A stretch of 64,000 nucleotides of DNA, taken from NCBI RefSeq assembly GCF_014648655.1, contig NZ_BMRN01000001.1, positions 248,001 to 312,000 on the forward strand, given 5' to 3'. Position numbers and translations under genes: made by a program. Position 1 is the first letter of the stretch; the number at the start of each line of letters is the position of its first letter. Source of the DNA: Streptomyces atratus. GTDB taxonomy: Bacteria; Actinomycetota; Actinomycetes; Streptomycetales; Streptomycetaceae. The notes under the pieces were generated by a model. That model saw only the letters and a list, made by a program, of their open reading frames with translations. It was not told where the DNA came from and ran no database searches. Below are positions 17,800 through 24,760 of the stretch, one piece after another.

Positions 17800-17898
17800 C
17801 GTCGGCGCCCCTCTCCGGGCCCGCGGGTGCGGACCGTCTCACCCTTCCAGTGCGGTGGGACGCACAGCGGGTTGCAGCAGAGGACAGAAAATAGAAGA

Positions 17899-17926
17899 GG
17901 CGGTACGGGCCGCTGCCCGTACCGCC
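17899..17926 (-). terminator. Terminator of the methyltransferase gene
   Basis: Arms GGCGGTACGGG (17899-17909) and CCCGTACCGCC (17916-17926) with a 6-nt loop. On the minus strand they are followed by CTCTTCTATTTTCTG, a T-rich run. The stem resembles the terminator at 16470. Confidence 0.78.
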
Positions 17927-17946
17927 CGATTCTGTGCATGCTGCCG

Positions 17947-18708
17947 CTACTTCACCGCGAGCACCAGGGTGTCCGACGGCGACGCCCAGACGGCCCGTGC
18001 CTCGCCGAACCCCGCCTCGCGCAGGGTGTCGGCGTGCCACCGCACGGACGGCATGTCGCCGTCCGCGTGCTCGCCGTAGATCTTGTACCGCTCCGCGGTC
18101 GGTCCGGCGAGGACCGGGTCCTTGGCGGCGAGGGCCCACCAGTCCGCCCAGTCGAGAGCGCCCTCGGCCTTGGCGCGGTCCATGGTTGCGTGGCGGTGGG
18201 CGCGTTCGGCCGCGTTGATACGGGGGGTCTCGGTGTCGATCATGTGGTCGGCGTTCATGAACACCCCACCCTCCCTGACGAGTCCGCCGATCCGCCGGTA
18301 GAGCGCGGTCAGCGGTTCGGTGTGCAGCCAGTGCAGGGCGGTGGCGGTGAGAACGGCGTCGTACGAGTCGTACGGCAACTGCCCTGCCCAGTCCGGGTCC
18401 TTGAGGTCGGCGGTGACGAAGCTGACGCGCTCGTCGCCGTCGAAGTAGCCGCGGGCGATGGCCAGGAGCGCCGGGTCGAGGTCGACGCCCGTGCTGGTGG
18501 CCTCGGGGAACCGCTTGAGCAGCCGGTCCGTAATACTTCCCGTACCGCATGCGAGGTCGAGCACTCTCGGCCGGGGCCCCACAATGGCCTCGACCATGTC
18601 CAGCATCACCCGGAACCGTTCCTCGCGGTCGGGCATGTACCACTCCTGCTGCCGGTCCCAGCTCGCCTGCCAGGCCGTCCAGTCAGTACCTGTCGTTGTC
18701 TCCGCCAC
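17947..18708 (-). CDS. Class I SAM-dependent methyltransferase
   Basis: A 253-aa methyltransferase. Motif I is VLDLACGTGSITDRLL with the acidic VDLDPALLAIA after it, and there are motif-II/III-like segments YDAVLTATALHWL and VREGGVFMNADH. The GTG at 18708 was chosen because GGGAGG lies 6 nt upstream; the ATG at 18750 would overlap the regulatory dyad. The gene is divergent from a CGNR zinc-finger regulator, which probably controls it. Substrate unknown. Confidence 0.85.
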   Translation of the reverse strand: MAETTTGTDWTAWQASWDRQQEWYMPDREERFRVMLDMVEAIVGPRPRVLDLACGTGSITDRLLKRFPEATSTGVDLDPALLAIARGYFDGDERVSFVTADLKDPDWAGQLPYDSYDAVLTATALHWLHTEPLTALYRRIGGLVREGGVFMNADHMIDTETPRINAAERAHRHATMDRAKAEGALDWADWWALAAKDPVLAGPTAERYKIYGEHADGDMPSVRWHADTLREAGFGEARAVWASPSDTLVLAVK

Positions 18709-18720
18709 GAGGAACCTCCC

Positions 18721-18755
18721 ATGTAATACCCTGGACCCGTAAAAGCCCATTACAT
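18721..18755. promoter_or_regulatory. ATGTAAT dyad between methyltransferase and CGNR regulator
   Basis: Inverted 7-mers ATGTAAT (18721-18727) and ATTACAT (18749-18755), 21 bp apart, lie in the 90-bp divergent promoter. The spacing (28 bp centre to centre) could fit a dimeric or looping regulator. Assignment to the CGNR protein is inference. Confidence 0.45.
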
Positions 18756-18798
18756 CGTTCGCTGCATCGACTTTAGACCGACGCCGTAAGGACTACAA

Positions 18799-19428
18799 GT
18801 GGAACTGGCCTATTACTCGGACTATGCCGTGCGCCTGGTCAACACCGAGGAGCCGGCCCGCAACAAGGACTCCCTCACCTCCGTCGAGGCGGTCCGCGAG
18901 CTGTTCGGCGTCAACCAACAGGCGGCCCGGCGGGCGACCGACGCGGATGTGACCCGCTTCCGGTCCGTACGGGCACGGCTGCGCGCGGTCTTCGAAGCGG
19001 CCGACGGCGGTGACGAGACACTCGCCGTCGACCTGCTCAACTCGCTGCTGCTGGAGTTCCCGGTCAGCCCGCAGATCTCCGGGCACGATCTCCGCGACGA
19101 GGACGGCAAGCCGGACTGGCACATGCACCTGGCCGACCACCCGTCGAACGCGACGGCCGGGTACGCCGCCATCGCGGCGATGGGCCTCGCCTTCCATCTC
19201 ACCTCGTACGATGTGGGCCGGCTCGGTCTGTGCGAGGCGGCGCCGTGCCGCAACGCCTACCTCGACACCTCGACCAACCGCTCCCGCCGCTACTGCTCGG
19301 ACCGCTGCGCGACCCGCGCCAACGTGGCCGCCTACCGGGCCCGCAAGCGCCTGGAGACGGAACGGGCCGCCGCCACCGGCCGCAGCGCGGAGACCGCCCA
19401 GGTCACCACACCCCACAGCGACCGCTGA
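18799..19428 (+). CDS. CGNR zinc-finger regulator (ABATE-domain)
   Basis: A 209-aa protein. The N-terminal 150 residues form the ABATE-type ligand domain (DYAVRLVNTEEPARNKDSLT ...). The C-terminal CGNR zinc finger reads GLCEAAPCRNAYLDTSTNRS then RRYCSDRCATRANVAAYRAR, with four Cys ligands. A GTG start follows AAGGA at 18788. It is a probable stress or ligand-responsive transcription factor, divergent from the methyltransferase. Its 3' end is overlapped antisense by sodX (97 bp). Confidence 0.88.
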   Translation: MELAYYSDYAVRLVNTEEPARNKDSLTSVEAVRELFGVNQQAARRATDADVTRFRSVRARLRAVFEAADGGDETLAVDLLNSLLLEFPVSPQISGHDLRDEDGKPDWHMHLADHPSNATAGYAAIAAMGLAFHLTSYDVGRLGLCEAAPCRNAYLDTSTNRSRRYCSDRCATRANVAAYRARKRLETERAAATGRSAETAQVTTPHSDR

Positions 19429-19790
19429 TCCTTCTTCAGCGGCCGGTAGCGCGCCCGGACCCTGGCCAGCACGAGCTCCTCGGGCACCGTCCCGTAATCC
19501 GTGCTGTCACCGCCCGCGAAGGTGTTGTCGGCCAGCACCCACCAGCCACCCCGGCGGCGCTCGGCGGCCCGCTTGACGATCAGCAGATCCTGCTGGAACG
19601 GATGGCGCAGAATCACCACGTCCCCGGGGCGCACCGTCGCCCCGTACTGCACGAGCAGCCAGTCCCCGTGATGGAGCGTGGGCACCATCGACGGCCCCGT
19701 CACCTCCACCACCTGGAACGGCACACGCGCAGCCGGCCCCCGCCCGGGCTGCTCCTGCGCCGGCTCAGGCAACTCCGGCACCTCCCGCAT
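19332..19790 (-). CDS. sodX: Nickel-type superoxide dismutase maturation protease SodX
   Basis: A 152-aa S26-type signal peptidase. The catalytic Ser34 is in VEVTGPSMVPTL and Lys73 in LLIVKRAA; ADNTFAGGDSTDYG is the substrate-binding box. It cleaves the 14-residue leader of SodN, exposing His1 for nickel binding. There is no N-terminal membrane anchor, as expected for the cytoplasmic SodX type. The ATG at 19790 follows GGGGAGGT with 7-nt spacing; upstream ATGs at 19814 and 19847 are weaker. It is divergent from sodN. Confidence 0.88.
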   Translation of the reverse strand: MREVPELPEPAQEQPGRGPAARVPFQVVEVTGPSMVPTLHHGDWLLVQYGATVRPGDVVILRHPFQQDLLIVKRAAERRRGGWWVLADNTFAGGDSTDYGTVPEELVLARVRARYRPLKKDQRSLWGVVTWAVSALRPVAAARSVSRRLRAR

Positions 19791-19970
19791 CTCTCCGGCA
19801 CCTCCCCGGTCCATCCAGTACACCGTCCCGTACAGCGTTCCGTACATTCGGCCACTGGGCCCATCCTCACCCTGGACTTTTGGCCTAAGCCCATGGGGGC
19901 ACCCACTGAATCCCGTCTCTCACGGAGTAATGTCCCACCTGAGAAGACGATCACGAGGAAGGACAGCTCA

Positions 19971-20366
19971 ATGCTTTCCCGCCTGTTTGCCCCCAAGGTG
20001 AAGGTCAGCGCCCACTGCGACCTGCCCTGCGGCGTGTACGACCCGGCCCAGGCCCGCATCGAGGCGGAGTCCGTCAAGGCCGTCCAGGAGAAGTACCAGG
20101 CCAACGAGGACCCGCACTTCCGGGCCCGCGCGGTGGTCATCAAGGAGCAGCGCGCCGAGCTCGCCAAGCACCACGTCTCGGTCCTGTGGAGCGACTACTT
20201 CAAGCCCCCGCACTTCGAGAAGTACCCGGAGCTGCACCAGCTGGTCAACGACGCCCTGAAGGCGCTGTCGGCCGCGAAGGCCTCCACGGACCCGGCGACG
20301 GGCCAGAAGGCGCTGGACTACATCGCCCAGATCGACAAGATCTTCTGGGAGACCAAAAAGGCTTGA
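19971..20366 (+). CDS. sodN: Nickel superoxide dismutase SodN
   Basis: A 131-aa protein with leader MLSRLFAPKVKVSA (1-14), then the Ni-hook HCDLPCGVYD (His15, Cys16, Cys20 become mature H1, C2, C6). The four-helix-bundle body ends ...KIFWETKKA, as in SodN proteins. It dismutates superoxide in the cytoplasm as a hexamer. A GGAAGGA-type ribosome site lies just upstream. I see no Nur box, consistent with the known indirect nickel control of sodN through an sRNA from the sodF transcript. The last 36 bases of the gene are part of an integration-site duplication. Confidence 0.95.
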   Translation: MLSRLFAPKVKVSAHCDLPCGVYDPAQARIEAESVKAVQEKYQANEDPHFRARAVVIKEQRAELAKHHVSVLWSDYFKPPHFEKYPELHQLVNDALKALSAAKASTDPATGQKALDYIAQIDKIFWETKKA

Positions 20367-20369
20367 TCG
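20331..20369. repeat. attL copy of the sodN 3' end
   Basis: The left repeat begins ATCGACAAGATCTTCTGGGA and ends GGCTTGATCG, and contains the sodN stop codon. It differs from the right copy by one base (A at 20357, G at 24125, silent: AAA/AAG Lys). Confidence 0.8.
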
Positions 20370-20401
20370 GCCCGCCGTTCAGCCCCAGGTTGGACCGCAG
20401 G

Positions 20402-20997
20402 TCAGAGCAGGAATTCGAAAGGCCCGACCGCTTCGAGCGGTCGGGCCTTTCCGCCTTTCGTAGATCGTTTGGGAGCCCGCCACCCTGCCGCCTCATCCAC
20501 CCTGTCGGCCAACGACTTCTCCCACGCCTCCTGCAGGCCCCGAGCGATGCCGAGTTCCGGCGACGTATGCGAGTACGTCCCCTCAACACCCTGCAGCTTG
20601 TGGCCCATCCGCTCCTCGACCGCAACCCGCGGATGCCCCTGCTCGTCCAGCCACACCTTGTGTCCATGACGCAGACCGTGCGGCACCATCTCCGCAATGC
20701 CTCCCACGGCCGGCAGCCCGCGGCTTGAGCGCGGCGCCCCTTCCTGGAGGGCTCCTCTTCCTGCCCTTCGACGCTCGGGTGCCAGAACCGGCCGTAGAAC
20801 TGATCGTCAACCCTGAGCGGCTTGCCTCGCTGGGACGGGAACACGAGGACCTCGTGGGCATTCGCCGCGAGCAGCTCGGACAGCAGCTCACCGAGGAACG
20901 GCGGCAGGATCAGCGTGCGGTACGAGCTGTACTTCGGCGGCAGCAGCGTGAACCCCTTCGCCAGCTTCAACTTTTGGCCGGCGCGCAGCAAGGGCAC
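20402..20997 (-). pseudogene. Tyrosine site-specific integrase remnant
   Basis: The C-terminal catalytic half of a tyrosine recombinase is split over frames. The segment KLAKGFTLLPPKYSSYRTLI ... FYGRFWHPSVEG is in one frame and MVPHGLRHGHKVWLDEQGHP ... YSHTSPELG in another. The HGLRH box and the final GTYSH Tyr are visible; the upstream catalytic Arg region and the N-terminal arm-binding domain are missing. A shift lies near 20715-20770 and the gene is cut at about 20997. It ends 33 bp from attL. Without a functional product the element cannot excise by itself. Confidence 0.75.
20417..20451 (+). terminator. sodN-side hairpin terminator (element copy)
   Basis: A 16-bp perfect inverted repeat, GAAAGGCCCGACCGCT (20417-20432) and AGCGGTCGGGCCTTTC (20436-20451), 50 bp after the sodN stop. 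A near copy follows the right repeat at 24190-24223. Confidence 0.8.
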
Positions 20998-21267
20998 CCC
21001 GTCCGGCCGCGCCGAGCACGGCGCCGACTACTACCTCGCCCACATCCTCGACAAAGTCCGCAAGCTCAATGCGGCCGTCGCCGCTCTGAAGAAGGAGAAC
21101 TGACCCATGCCCGGTCTTACTTTGCCGCCGCAGGTGGACACCGTCCTGTAGTCGAGAAGACCTACGCCCGCGACCTCACCGAGCGGGTGCTGGCCGCGTT
21201 CCTCCAGGCGTTCGTCGGATCCCGGGGCGCATCGAGGGCGACCCGTGCTCAGGCCCCGCCGTTCTAG
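20998..21267 (+). pseudogene. Phage-like fragments (holin/coiled-coil scraps)
   Basis: The region from the integrase break to 21103 encodes the fragment AEHGADYYLAHILDKVRKLN ending AALKKEN with a stop. A 14-aa stub, MPGLTLPPQVDTVL, follows at 21108, then TYARDLTERVLAAFLQAFVG to 21267. The last piece resembles a phage holin start. None is a complete gene, which fits deletion inside a prophage-derived element. Family calls are tentative. Confidence 0.4.
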
Positions 21268-21284
21268 CTAGGCCTGGCTCGCCC

Positions 21285-21584
21285 TTACCTGTAGCTCCAG
21301 GCAATGTAGATCACTTCCTCGTTGTGCTCGCGGCGGCGGGACTGAAGAGCTTCGGCCGCGTATGCCGCTACAGCGTTCCCCGCCCCGTCCATAACCGTGA
21401 GCCCCGCCGGGATGTGCTTCCCGCCGTTGGCGATCAGCACCGGCTGACCGTCCCGGTACTCGACCGACAGCGTGGCAATGTCTTCGGGCTTGACCTCGGA
21501 TGCCGGGATGAGCACGGGTTCGGTTGCTTCGGTCGGCAACTGAACCTTGGCCGGACCCTTTGAGTTGGGCGTGGTCTCGGGCAT
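21285..21584 (-). CDS. Small hypothetical protein on the element
   Basis: A 99-aa protein, MPETTPNSKGPAKVQLPTEA ... EEVIYIAWSYR, with a good ribosome site (GAGGAG, 6 nt spacing). It has no motif, signal or membrane segment, and I do not recognise the family. A compact beta-rich centre (IATLSVEYRDGQPVLIANGG) is visible. It is cargo of the element, function unknown. Confidence 0.6.
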   Translation of the reverse strand: MPETTPNSKGPAKVQLPTEATEPVLIPASEVKPEDIATLSVEYRDGQPVLIANGGKHIPAGLTVMDGAGNAVAAYAAEALQSRRREHNEEVIYIAWSYR

Positions 21585-21772
21585 GTCATCTCCTCACTGG
21601 TCGACACATTGCCGACCAGGCCAGAGCGTTTCAGTACGCATAGTAACCGAGCAACAACTCTCGGCGAAACGGACGGTAATCGACATTGTGGCGCAAAGGT
21701 GCGATACCCAACTCGGACGCCTACGGCCCACGCCGTGTCCGTCCGGCGGACCGCCGCCGCTCATGAACCACC

Positions 21773-21804
21773 GCCCCCTGCCCGGCTTCGGTCGGGCAGG
21801 GGGC
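21773..21804. terminator. Hairpin between hypothetical and lectin-like gene
   Basis: A 12-bp inverted repeat GCCCCCTGCCCG / CGGGCAGGGGGC followed by TTTCGT on the plus strand. It is between two minus-strand genes. A related but degenerate hairpin is near 22520-22555. Confidence 0.55.
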
Positions 21805-21851
21805 TTTCGTCATGCTGCTTCGTACCGGTGGGCCCGGCCGCCCTGAAGAGG

Positions 21852-22358
21852 TCAGCGGACGTCGAACGAGTGGGTGTTGTGGTAGTTGACGGTGCTGCAG
21901 GCGGTAACTCGGGCATAGATGGGGGCGCCAGTAGAGCCGGGGTTCAAGCACAGGTTGTGGGCCTGGTTCTTGAGCTGATACCGGTTGACCTTGGTGGATG
22001 CCTGCATGCTGAAGATCTGCTCGTCCCAGCGGGGGTCACACGGACGCTGCTGAAGGGCTTCGGTGTTGCCTCCGCCCACAGCGGTGACACACATGTCACT
22101 GTTGAGATTGCGCAGCAGGAAGGTGCTGCTGGTGACCGGATCGATGGCCCACTTCTGGGCCAGGTCGTCGGTGTCGACCTGGTACTGGACCTCGGCGCCG
22201 CCGACCGTCGAGTTACCGGCGACACCGAGGACGAAGCCGGTCTGCCAGTTGCGGACCTTGGTGCCGCTCAACGGCCCGGTCGCGTCGGCGGTGCCCACCG
22301 CGAGTGCGGTCGCACTCAGCACTACGGCGATCACGGCGCAGGCAGATCGAATGCGCAT
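21852..22358 (-). CDS. Secreted ricin-type (beta-trefoil) lectin-like protein
   Basis: A 168-aa protein with a signal peptide (MRIRSACAVIAVVLSATALA VGTADA) and a beta-trefoil-like body (KVRNWQTGFVLGVAGNSTVG, MCVTAVGGGNTEALQQRPCD, NLCLNPGSTG). The QxW signatures of canonical ricin-B repeats are weak. The ATG at 22358 follows GGAGGAG. It is probably exported and may bind carbohydrate. It sits inside the integrated element, so it is a candidate accessory cargo gene. Confidence 0.7.
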   Translation of the reverse strand: MRIRSACAVIAVVLSATALAVGTADATGPLSGTKVRNWQTGFVLGVAGNSTVGGAEVQYQVDTDDLAQKWAIDPVTSSTFLLRNLNSDMCVTAVGGGNTEALQQRPCDPRWDEQIFSMQASTKVNRYQLKNQAHNLCLNPGSTGAPIYARVTACSTVNYHNTHSFDVR

Positions 22359-22599
22359 GAAGGACTCCTCCACTTTGGTTAGATCGCGCTTCGCATCCGA
22401 TTGAATACGCAGCGTTACGTAACGTACTGCACCGACTCATGGGTCCATCGCCAACGCACCGCAACGATGGAGTGACTCGACTCCCCCGACCAGGCGGCCA
22501 ACCGTCACCACCACGCCCCCTGTTCCGGCTACGGCCGGCCGGGCAGGGGCGGTTTCGTGCGTCTGGGGTCAGCCGTCGTCGTCTGTGGCGGGGTGCCGG

Positions 22600-23370
22600 G
22601 GCGATCTCCACCGCCTGATCCGGCTCCCGCGCAGCCGCCGCAGCTGTCGCCTGCCGAGCCATGTACACGCCGCGGTCGCGGCGGGCAGTCTCCGGAACGA
22701 TGGCGAGGACCTGCGACCACAGGGCGCCGGCCTCCGCGCCGAGACCGAGTCGCCCGTAGCAGGTGGCCCGCTGAACTTCGAGGTACCCGGGGGTCCGGCG
22801 GCAGGCGTTACCCCAGGGCAGATCGTCGTCTACGCGGGGAAGCAGTACGTCGGCCCGGTCGATGAGGTGGTCGACGAGGTCGCGGTCACCGGTGAGGCTG
22901 GCGCCATGGGCCTGCTGCTGCATGGCCATGATCCTGACTTTCGGAACGAGCTGGTCGGCGTCATCGAGTGCGGCTTCGCAGAGGCCGACAACTGCGTGTC
23001 CGTCGCCGAGATCTGTCCTGACCTGGGCCTGGTTGACGAGCGAGTACCCGATGAGGTGCGGGTCACGGGACCGCATCGCGATCTCTTGGGTGACGCCGCG
23101 CCAGAAGGCTGCGCCGTCCATGTCTCCGGCGTCCTGGTACAGCCACCCGACGAGCGCCGCGTAGGCCGCACCGACCCGCAGGAGACCGCGGCGGGTCTCG
23201 CCCTTCGCGGAGCGGACCAGTTTGTCGATGAGCTGGTACTGCGCGGACACGGTGCCGATCAGGTCGTGTGGGCCGAGGAACATGTCGGCCCGGTAGTGGC
23301 CCTCCAGCTGCTGCTGGAAGTAGTCGATCAGGGCGGGGTCAACGTGCTGCGGCGCGACCGATCCCCGAGC
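22600..23370 (-). pseudogene. C-terminal remnant of a large XRE-family regulator
   Basis: A frame without its own start carries VAPQHVDPALIDYFQQQLEG HYRADMFLGPHDLI and TPR-like helices (QQAHGASLTGDRDLVDHLID RADVL). These are typical of the sensor part of long streptomycete HTH proteins. The N-terminal HTH is missing, and homology stops at about 22600 in non-conserved sequence. The left end touches the fragment of a zinc-ribbon gene in the opposite orientation, so a recombination event created the junction. Confidence 0.55.
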
Positions 23371-23373
23371 GGT

Positions 23374-23517
23374 GAGATCACCCGCACGAACTGTCGACGC
23401 TGCGGCAAAGAGGTGCACGGCATCGACGGCCGCTATTCGTGCCCGCTGTGTGGCTGGGTGAACCATTGGAGCGAGGGCCACACGACCCTGCCCACAGGAC
23501 GCGACGACAACCACTAG
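23374..23517 (+). pseudogene. Zinc-ribbon gene fragment
   Basis: A plus-strand reading frame ends in NCRRCGKEVHGIDGRYSCPL then CGWVNHWSEGHTTLPTG. Two CxxC pairs form a small zinc ribbon. It has no start within the conserved part, because it abuts the opposite-strand XRE remnant. Small zinc-ribbon genes next to XRE-type genes are known in streptomycetes (recall). Confidence 0.45.
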
Positions 23518-23575
23518 TAGCCACGCACTCAAGACCGCCCCGGCCGGCCGCCCCCCCCCGTCGGCCGGCCGGGGC

Positions 23576-23809
23576 TCACTCGCGTACGAGGTCGGCGAGC
23601 GATATGTGAAGTGCGGCAGCGATACGAACGAGCGCACTGCAAGACGGATCGCTGGTGCCCCGTTCGATGCGCTGGAGTGTGCGCCGGTTGATATTGGTCA
23701 TCTCCGCGAAAGCCTCCTGCGTGAGGTTGGCCTGTATGCGGAGGTCCCGTACGCGGTCCCCGAACCGTCGGAGCTGTTCGGAGTTCAGGTCGGGTTCGTC
23801 TCGGGGCAC
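23576..23809 (-). CDS. Small XRE-family repressor-like protein
   Basis: A 77-aa HTH protein with a GTG start: RRFGDRVRDLRIQANLTQEA then FAEMTNINRRTLQRIERGTS. The compact XRE domain is complete, and the size is typical of a phage or plasmid repressor. It is encoded near attR, facing inward, and was probably the immunity or maintenance repressor of the element. Target operators were not identified. Confidence 0.75.
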   Translation of the reverse strand: MPRDEPDLNSEQLRRFGDRVRDLRIQANLTQEAFAEMTNINRRTLQRIERGTSDPSCSALVRIAAALHISLADLVRE

Positions 23810-23997
23810 GCGACAAAACTGTGACCTGCGTGATCTCGCGTCAGCGACTCATGTGTCGCTTTTTGTGATCACGATCCACGACGGCCGTCCGTTCGCCGAG
23901 CACCCCCGGCGAGCGGGCGGCTTTTCCCATGCACGGGGCGGGCTGGGAGACGTGGGAGAGAAATTGGGAGATGATCAAGAGGAGTCGTTGCATTGGT

Positions 23998-24071
23998 CTG
24001 CGAGATACTGCTAGATGCTGCGAGATAGGCAGAGCAGGTAACCGCAGGTCAGCGCCATATTCGCAGGTCGG
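23998..24071. repeat. Short repeats next to attR (candidate integrase arm sites)
   Basis: Three tandem 10-mers CTGCGAGATA (23998), CTGCTAGATG (24008) and CTGCGAGATA (24018) are followed by ACCGCAGGTCAG (24041-24052) and TCGCAGGTCGG (24061-24071). The motif ACCGCAGGTCAG also occurs at 20394-20405 just inside attL. Their symmetric position suggests recombinase arm-type sites. Confidence 0.45.
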
Positions 24072-24098
24072 CACCACACCCGACTAGCGTCCCGCCGG

Positions 24099-24137
24099 AT
24101 CGACAAGATCTTCTGGGAGACCAAGAAGGCTTGATCG
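24099..24137. repeat. attR copy of the sodN 3' end
   Basis: The right copy of the 39-bp repeat includes the codons for DKIFWETKKA and TGA, but no upstream sodN sequence. It is followed by what is probably the ancestral sodN downstream region. Confidence 0.8.
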
Positions 24138-24189
24138 CCCCGCCCCACCCCGGCGACCGCGGCTCCGCCGCGGGCCGGACGGACAGCCG

Positions 24190-24223
24190 GAAGGGCCCGA
24201 CCGCTTCGACGGTCGGGCCCTTC
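24190..24223 (+). terminator. Ancestral sodN terminator hairpin
   Basis: Arms GAAGGGCCCGACCG (24190-24203) and CGGTCGGGCCCTTC (24210-24223), loop CTTCGA. It lies 53 bp after attR and resembles the hairpin at 20417. Confidence 0.75.
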
Positions 24224-24276
24224 TGCGTGCCCGGAACGCCCTGGAGACGTACGGGAGATGCGGTGAGCCGGTCGGC

Positions 24277-24396
24277 TGCGGCGCCGGCGGGATTCGAACC
24301 CGCGGACGGGGAGGGCAGGTCCGCCCGAACCCCCTCAGCCGGCATGAGGGGGACCTCCCGCACGCCGATCGCAATGGGCCGCTCCGCCACGGCTCC
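24277..24396 (-). tRNA. tRNA-like element, long, no assignable anticodon
   Basis: On the minus strand, a GGAGCCG start with TGGCGGAGCGG after it and a perfect T-arm GCGGGTTCGAATCCCGC are seen, with a 7-bp acceptor stem (one A-G mismatch). The element is about 120 nt, longer than a class II tRNA. The best internal hairpin (CCCCCTCA / TGAGGGGG, loop TGCCGGC) lacks U33, and no CCA is encoded. It is either a tRNA pseudogene with an insertion or an unusual tRNA. It lies between the sodN terminator and the next gene. Confidence 0.4.
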
Positions 24397-24760
24397 GCAA
24401 CCTGCGGGCCTGCGCAGTCCCGTTCCGGGGAGCGTAAGATCAACACCCGGCAGGAGCAAGCCGTTTGTCCGGCGGGGCGGTCGCGCCCGCCCGGCGTGAT
24501 CTCCACCATCGCCGTGACTTTACGGGCGCTCGTCCAGTCCGGGGCCGTGTGGAGCCGAACGGCGCCGATACCCCTCTTCATACCTGGCGGACGGGAATGG
24601 TCCCGGCCCGGACCGGACACCAGCTGAGCCGCGACTGTCCGCTGTGGGCCGGGGCACCACCGATCCCCCATGTGCGACCGATGAGTTTCCGGGGCGGGAT
24701 CAGTCGGTATGGGTGGACATCCGCACACGACTGGACAGGCGCTCACGACAGGAGACAGCG
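24397..24760. other. Gene-free spacer between the tRNA-like element and the VOC gene
   Basis: A 364-bp GC-rich stretch with no convincing reading frame or hairpin. It should contain the promoter of the VOC gene; GGAGACAG just before 24761 is its ribosome site. Confidence 0.4.

Larger units (their letters stand above)
20331..24137. mobile_element. Decayed integrative element in the 3' end of sodN
   Basis: The boundaries are a 39-bp direct repeat (20331-20369 and 24099-24137, 38/39 identical) that corresponds to the end of sodN plus 3 bases. Inside are a disrupted tyrosine integrase facing attL, phage-like scraps, a small hypothetical gene, a secreted lectin-like gene, an XRE repressor and the remnant of a second XRE-type protein. 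The element probably entered by integrase-mediated recombination into sodN and restored the gene with its own attP sequence. The broken integrase and the mixed fragments indicate that it is immobile now. Confidence 0.8.

Noticed and set aside
19791..19970. Nur box in the sodX/sodN promoter
   Set aside because: No TTGCAA-N5-TTGCAA-like sequence is present; sodN in S. coelicolor is controlled indirectly by nickel.
22213..23637. A complete 474-aa protein over the XRE remnant
   Set aside because: Only residues about 93-346 are family-like; both ends read into unrelated sequence, and no ribosome site or HTH is present.
24277..24396. Normal tRNA-Ser, tRNA-Leu or selenocysteine tRNA
   Set aside because: No standard anticodon stem-loop with U33, length about 120 nt, no selC-type 8-bp acceptor stem.
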